Of a DNA stretch of 18,414 nt, positions 14,050-18,414 are shown in pieces. The notes under the pieces were generated by a model that saw only the letters and a program-made list of their open reading frames with translations, made no database searches and was not told the origin of the DNA. The translations under genes and the position numbers were made by a program. The first letter of the stretch is position 1; each line of letters opens with the position of its first letter. This DNA comes from Flavobacteriales bacterium (GTDB lineage Bacteria > Bacteroidota > Bacteroidia > Flavobacteriales_D > Crocinitomicaceae), in contig CANHBA010000022.1 of the NCBI GenBank assembly GCA_947458985.1, positions 1-18,414 on the forward strand, written 5' to 3'.

Positions 14050-17000
14050 TTAATTGGCAAGGAGTAACTTGTAAGTCTTGGATTGACTCTGAAACTCGAC
14101 ATTCAGAAAGTAAGTTCCAGCCCCTTTAGGGATTGGTAAGCATTCAACTTGTTGTTCAAAAAGCTTCTCAAACACCAACCTTCCGGAGAGGTCATAGAGC
14201 TGTAGCAGCCCTTCAGGCAGACAAGATGCAGCTAACGCTACCTTGATACCGGTTTGTTCGTCGAGCGTCACAGTAAGCACCTCTTCTAAAATGGCCAACT
14301 CACTTGCATCTATAGGTGCAAACATTGGATTGATTGCGTTCCCCTGTGGCAAATTGAAATGCAAGACAAAGCGCGTGGAAAGAATACCATTGGCCCCATA
14401 GAAGGTATAGCTTGGCTCCATACTGAGGTCTTGAAAAACACCCAGTTGTTTGTCTTCTAATAAAATCAGACCGTTATCTACGTTCAATTCCTCTGCATTC
14501 AATGTATAATATTGCGCCGTAGGTAATTCTAAAATAACAGGGACTTCATGATGCTTTTTGTTGAGCTTGAGCGCATTGATGACCAATTTTTTACCATTGA
14601 TGGCCGTATAGCATTGCGGATAATTGACCACCAACATTTTTTCAGCATCAAAAGCATCGACCTGTGAACTCACTTGCTGATCCATGTAAATGAGCAATTG
14701 ATCTTTACGGATGCCATCTTCCAAATTGAGGCGAATAAAAGCTGGGAAATCAACAGCTGTGCTTTTGAGGCCTTCGTAACCAAGCGAATGGTGGCTGCGC
14801 ATCGCATTGGTAAAACCAATACTACCTGTTGTGTTTCCGTCGGGTATTTTCACCCAGAAAGATTGTAATGGCGGAATAAACTGATTGACAGCGATCCCGC
14901 TCAGGCTGGTTCCCAAACCGCTCTGCGCGTTGTAGGTATCGAAAACCATTGTTTGCAATGGATCTGCAGTGCGGTACCACATTGTAGGCAGTAAGTTGGT
15001 CAGGTTGGCTGCGTCGAAATCTAAATAAGATGCATACGGATTAGACACCAAATTGAAACCGCGGTAAAAATTGGTGGTGCCTGTTCGGGTGCAGGGGATC
15101 GTGAAGTTGCCATTGTTGAGGGTGGCGCCATTAAAGACTAATGTGTCATTGCTCAGGCTTTGTATAAAATACCCCTTCCCTGCTTCGATAGGTGTTGTGG
15201 CGCCAGTGATTTCTTGCCAATTCCCCAAAGGTTCGCTAAAATACTTCAGTACATTGGCTGTTTGAGCGGCAAAATCTGAACTTAAGGTTGTGGGCATAGG
15301 CGCACCTAAGAACCAAAACCTTCCATTAGGAGTAGTTTGGCCAGTACCTGTGATATATTGCTGAAGTTGAACAGTTCCGTTTCCGGTCCAGTCACTATTT
15401 GTGGCTTGCACGAGCGTTGCTTTGTCTTCTAAAGTAAGTTGGCCATGCAAATTGATGTCGCCATCGACCGATAGTTTTTTACTCTCTTTTAACTTGAGGT
15501 GAGCCCCAGGTGCAATGGTGAGCAGTGCAAGCGTTGCAGTGGTGTCCAATAATACAGTCGTTGCCTCTGGAATGAGCACCGTAGCACCAACCGCGGGCAC
15601 GCCACCACACCAATTTTGGGCTTGCTTCCAAGAGCCTTGTTCGGCGCCTTTCCAAGCTCCAGTTGGCAAAACCAAGGCCTCTACCTCACAACGACCCGAG
15701 CTCTCGCAACCATTCAGTCCTAATTGCGCTGCAAAATAATGACCTTGATGCACAAGTGGTGTAGTATTTGCCAACGCTTGGGTACTCGATAAAGTCGGAT
15801 ACCATACAAGATTAGGTTGCAACAAACTCAAATCACTTAGGACTGCTCCAACGCAACGTTTTTGTTGGGTCTGACCTGAAGGGTTTCCTGGTACTGCTGG
15901 TGCAGCTTGAATCGCAATAGCCGCACTGAGGCTTGAACTTCGGCCGGTATAACTCGTTACTTTAAATGTGTAGGTTTGGCCTGGTGCCAATTGATCGAGG
16001 AGCGCTGTCGATCCTGTTCCTGTTTTGGAACCGCCCGGAAAACCGGTAATGCGCCATTGCCCCGATGGTAGCCCAGAAAAGTGTACTTTACCAAAACCCT
16101 GCGTGCAACTCGGCTGCTCGACCTGTACAATCTGTGGGCTTGCAGGTGGGGCTGCTGGTGAAAAATCCAGACCTTTATAAAGGAAATTTGTACCTGATGA
16201 CGCCAATTCTTGGGCAAAAGCATTTTGACTTGAATCGGTCAGTACGATCAGCTTATTGTTGTCTAAACCTGGGCTGTTTAAAAAAGTACTCGCATAGAGT
16301 TTAGGCAATGAATCAGCAAAGTCTACTAATAAGCCATTTGCTCTGTGGCCATGGGTGTAAATCTTAGTCCAACTCGCATTTTCAAATTTCCATTTTTGAA
16401 TACCTCCACCACTTTGTCCATTTACGGGTTGGTCATCGGCAATGTAAGCTAATTTTCCGTCAGGACTAAAAGAAAAGCCGCGTGGAGAAGGCGTAGCAAG
16501 CACAAGTGTTACAGACTGCCCGGCGCTAACAGGAAGCCCCGCTCCTACTTGATAGATACCTGCTGGGGTTTCTGCCGTCGAGAAATAAAGTTGTTCATTG
16601 AAAACCTCTAAGGTGCGAATGGCTGAAAACGCAGCGCTCAATTGTGTGTAATTACTGCCGTCAAAATACCATACGCCTCCTGAATTGCTACTGCCAATTC
16701 CGGCAGCATAAAAACAATTGTTAGGCAATGGAATCAAGGAGGTAAGGTAACCACCTACAAACGGTAAAGTTGGACCAGAGGTTGGAAGTACCACACGCGT
16801 AGTGACCGATGCACCTGTACTTAGAATATTAGTGGCCTTCGGCTGCGTTTGAGCTAAGTCATTGGTGCCGGGTGGCGCTGCAAAACCAGGAATACCGACT
16901 AAATTATCTACCGAATTCAAGTAGCCAGTAGCTACATTGAGCTCACCCGTTTCGGTGAGTAAATTGTTGTTCTCGAACTGTTGAGCTAAAGTTTGAACAA

Positions 17001-18390
17001 TGGCACCATCTGGAATAAGCTCCATCAGGTTCAAAGGATAAGCAACCGACCCTAAAGGATTGGTGCCGTCTCCAATTCTATTCAAAATCAAATTGCCAGG
17101 GGTAAATCCGGTCACGGAAATACTACCGGATACAAATGTGATCTGGTAATTTTGAGAAGCGAAATTACCGACAGGTAGCGACGGCGTAACTTGATTTGCA
17201 TAAACCCCAACTTGTGCACCAGTGCCCGTTGCAAGACCCGCAGCGCCATAAGAAAGTGTTACATCTTGAATGGATTCACCGCTGATCAGACCCGAACTCG
17301 TAAATGTTGTTTGCCCGGCACCACCGATGAGTACCTGCCCTAGTTCTTTACTGACGTCATTGGCGATAATTTGAAGGTTTTGAAGCGCAACTAAGTTATT
17401 GGCACTAGTAGTGAGTACCGTTGCTGAAGGTGCGCCGCTGCTACTCAGTATGAGGCAGGAGTTTTGGTTAAAAGTACCAGAAGGCTTATTGTAGATGGTC
17501 CGGATGTATATGGTGGTGCCATTCGCAAGGCCCGTCAAGGAAGCGGAGCCAAAACCAGTGGTAGCTTGTGTAGAAATTTCAAAACCAGCCTGCGGGCTGA
17601 CACTAATTGGAGCTGTCCAACTGCCAGCATTAATGGTGTAGCTCACGGTATTTGAAACTGTACCGTAGGTTGTGCTGAGCGCTTGCGGCAAACTCAAATT
17701 GGCCCAAACAGGCAATAATAGCCCAGAAAAACTCACGTTGTCAAAACGCCAAGAGCCTGTTGCTGAATAAGAACCGTTATTGTTACTGTTATTTGGTGAA
17801 TACACCGCTCCGCCATCGGCTCTCATGTAAGCTGAGTTTGACGAAAAAGGACCAATTTGATTCGACTCATCAAAAGCTGAGGGGCTAAAAATGGAAACGA
17901 TACGCACCTGAAAATCAGGATTGTTGTCTGCACCAATAACGGAACTAAAGTCGATGGTATAATTTTGCCAGGAATCATGTGGCGAAAGCCCACCTGCATT
18001 GACCCAAAAATTATTGACCCAATTAGTTCCTCCATCCAAACTGTAATCTAGGCGCGCCCAACGAGAAGCTGTACCTGAAGATCTTTGGCTAAAGGTGACT
18101 GAAATACCGCCATAACCAGTCGTATTCACGATAAACCCCACTCCACGGGTGGCATTAAAAGAGGACTGATTTGCAAAATTGGTCACTTGCCAACATTTTC
18201 CATACGTAGAGTTTGGGAAGGAACTATTGAGGTTGCCCCAAACTTGCGTACTCCCTGACCCTACATTAGGTGTTGTGTTGCCACTATTGAAGTTCCAAGA
18301 AGAAATTTCAGTCTGCGACCAAAATTGGAAGGAAACGAAACTGCAACTAAAAAGCAGTAAACGAGTTAGATTGGATAGTTTTGTTTTCAT
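14050..18390 (-). CDS. Large multi-domain secreted protein with type A T9SS C-terminal tail
   Basis: The 1446-residue protein has a signal peptide at 1-26 (ending FQFWSQT). Residues 27-225 form a jelly-roll-like module (WARLDYSLDGGTNWV, SWRFDNVSF). Residues 228-330 resemble an Ig-like repeat common in these proteins (TYGTVSNTVSYTINAG, GFEIST). Residues 334-427 look like an MBG-type bacterial Ig domain (QNLQIIANDVSKELG and NYQITFVSGSISVTG). Residues 430-745 have beta-propeller character (GGVWYFDGSNYTQL, FSFSPDGKLAYIADD). Residues 755-905 contain fibronectin/Ig-like strands, and 910-1010 a Trp/Gly-rich module (GAWKGAEQGSWKQAQNWCGG). The last about 59 residues form the type A tail: LLQLYDLSGRLVFEKL, then IPKGAGTYFLNV and a final KTYKLLLAN. 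By family knowledge the protein is exported through T9SS and attached or released at the surface. Adhesive or structural function is inferred; no catalytic motif is evident. The small peptide gene follows 24 bases after it. Confidence 0.92.
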   Translation of the reverse strand: MKTKLSNLTRLLLFSCSFVSFQFWSQTEISSWNFNSGNTTPNVGSGSTQVWGNLNSSFPNSTYGKCWQVTNFANQSSFNATRGVGFIVNTTGYGGISVTFSQRSSGTASRWARLDYSLDGGTNWVNNFWVNAGGLSPHDSWQNYTIDFSSVIGADNNPDFQVRIVSIFSPSAFDESNQIGPFSSNSAYMRADGGAVYSPNNSNNNGSYSATGSWRFDNVSFSGLLLPVWANLSLPQALSTTYGTVSNTVSYTINAGSWTAPISVSPQAGFEISTQATTGFGSASLTGLANGTTIYIRTIYNKPSGTFNQNSCLILSSSGAPSATVLTTSANNLVALQNLQIIANDVSKELGQVLIGGAGQTTFTSSGLISGESIQDVTLSYGAAGLATGTGAQVGVYANQVTPSLPVGNFASQNYQITFVSGSISVTGFTPGNLILNRIGDGTNPLGSVAYPLNLMELIPDGAIVQTLAQQFENNNLLTETGELNVATGYLNSVDNLVGIPGFAAPPGTNDLAQTQPKATNILSTGASVTTRVVLPTSGPTLPFVGGYLTSLIPLPNNCFYAAGIGSSNSGGVWYFDGSNYTQLSAAFSAIRTLEVFNEQLYFSTAETPAGIYQVGAGLPVSAGQSVTLVLATPSPRGFSFSPDGKLAYIADDQPVNGQSGGGIQKWKFENASWTKIYTHGHRANGLLVDFADSLPKLYASTFLNSPGLDNNKLIVLTDSSQNAFAQELASSGTNFLYKGLDFSPAAPPASPQIVQVEQPSCTQGFGKVHFSGLPSGQWRITGFPGGSKTGTGSTALLDQLAPGQTYTFKVTSYTGRSSSLSAAIAIQAAPAVPGNPSGQTQQKRCVGAVLSDLSLLQPNLVWYPTLSSTQALANTTPLVHQGHYFAAQLGLNGCESSGRCEVEALVLPTGAWKGAEQGSWKQAQNWCGGVPAVGATVLIPEATTVLLDTTATLALLTIAPGAHLKLKESKKLSVDGDINLHGQLTLEDKATLVQATNSDWTGNGTVQLQQYITGTGQTTPNGRFWFLGAPMPTTLSSDFAAQTANVLKYFSEPLGNWQEITGATTPIEAGKGYFIQSLSNDTLVFNGATLNNGNFTIPCTRTGTTNFYRGFNLVSNPYASYLDFDAANLTNLLPTMWYRTADPLQTMVFDTYNAQSGLGTSLSGIAVNQFIPPLQSFWVKIPDGNTTGSIGFTNAMRSHHSLGYEGLKSTAVDFPAFIRLNLEDGIRKDQLLIYMDQQVSSQVDAFDAEKMLVVNYPQCYTAINGKKLVINALKLNKKHHEVPVILELPTAQYYTLNAEELNVDNGLILLEDKQLGVFQDLSMEPSYTFYGANGILSTRFVLHFNLPQGNAINPMFAPIDASELAILEEVLTVTLDEQTGIKVALAASCLPEGLLQLYDLSGRLVFEKLFEQQVECLPIPKGAGTYFLNVEFQSQSKTYKLLLAN

Positions 18391-18395
18391 ATCGA

Positions 18396-18409
18396 TTGAT
18401 TTGAATCAA
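18396..18409. promoter_or_regulatory. 14-base palindrome between promoter and start of the large T9SS protein gene
   Basis: TTGATT (18396-18401) and AATCAA (18404-18409) are perfect inverted arms around a central TG. The palindrome lies between the -7 box and ATG 18390 and would cover the predicted transcription start, so it could be an operator. AT-rich short palindromes also arise by chance. Confidence 0.3.
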
Positions 18410-18414
18410 AATTA
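18407..18414 (-). promoter_or_regulatory. Candidate -7 box for the large T9SS protein gene
   Basis: The minus strand reads TAATTTTG at the window edge, an exact match to the Bacteroidota -7 consensus TAnnTTTG, 17-24 bases before ATG 18390. The predicted leader is about 10 bases. The -33 element would lie outside the window and cannot be checked. Confidence 0.5.

Noticed and set aside
1..18414. Defence island, toxin-antitoxin pair, mobile element or phage region
   Set aside because: No transposase, integrase, restriction, nuclease or toxin-like protein and no flanking inverted repeats were seen; all large genes have housekeeping or secretion assignments or an export signal.

Overview
The window looks like a chromosomal stretch from a Bacteroidota bacterium, probably a Flavobacteriales-type lineage. 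The evidence is two different type IX secretion system (T9SS) sorting tails, a PorP/SprF-family outer-membrane protein, an OmpA-style TPR/beta-propeller protein, a DUF1599 gene divergent from folP, and promoter-like TAnnTTTG boxes instead of classical sigma70 elements. I see no rRNA, tRNA, insertion sequence, phage gene or CRISPR array, and every gap between genes is shorter than 300 bases.

Region 1 (1-10963, minus strand) is one tightly packed run of seven genes. In transcription order these are a duplicated-domain DUF1599 protein, a MauE/DoxX-like membrane protein fused to a thioredoxin fold, triosephosphate isomerase (tpiA), ribosomal protein L11 methyltransferase (prmA), a 1502-residue exported protein of unknown function, glycerol-3-phosphate acyltransferase (plsY), and a TPR plus PD40-like exported protein that runs off the left edge. 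tpiA and prmA overlap as ATGA, prmA and the giant gene overlap as TAATG, and the next two gaps are 5 and 23 bases. The giant protein is therefore probably translated with housekeeping genes.

Region 2 (10962-13859, plus strand) starts with folP, whose ATG shares bases with the divergent DUF1599 start. It is followed by a small exported PKD protein with a type B T9SS sorting domain and, 4 bases later, a PorP/SprF-family barrel. Such pairs are common in Bacteroidota and suggest a secreted or surface protein with its outer-membrane partner.

Region 3 (13831-18414, minus strand) converges on region 2. A 1446-residue, multi-domain exported protein with a type A T9SS tail has a perfect TAnnTTTG box and a 14-base palindrome just upstream. 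Directly downstream of it is a 64-residue small ORF that resembles the short Bacteroidota peptides with a Y-x-x-P-x-x-E-V-V core. That ORF is antisense to the 3' end of the PorP/SprF transcript and contains both of the strong hairpins in the convergent junction.

The features most worth following up are the small peptide with its antisense hairpins, the giant unknown protein embedded in a housekeeping operon, the in-frame 34-residue repeat of the left-edge protein, the shared CATG start of the divergent pair, and an altered motif in folP. I found no clear sign of a defence or mobile system.
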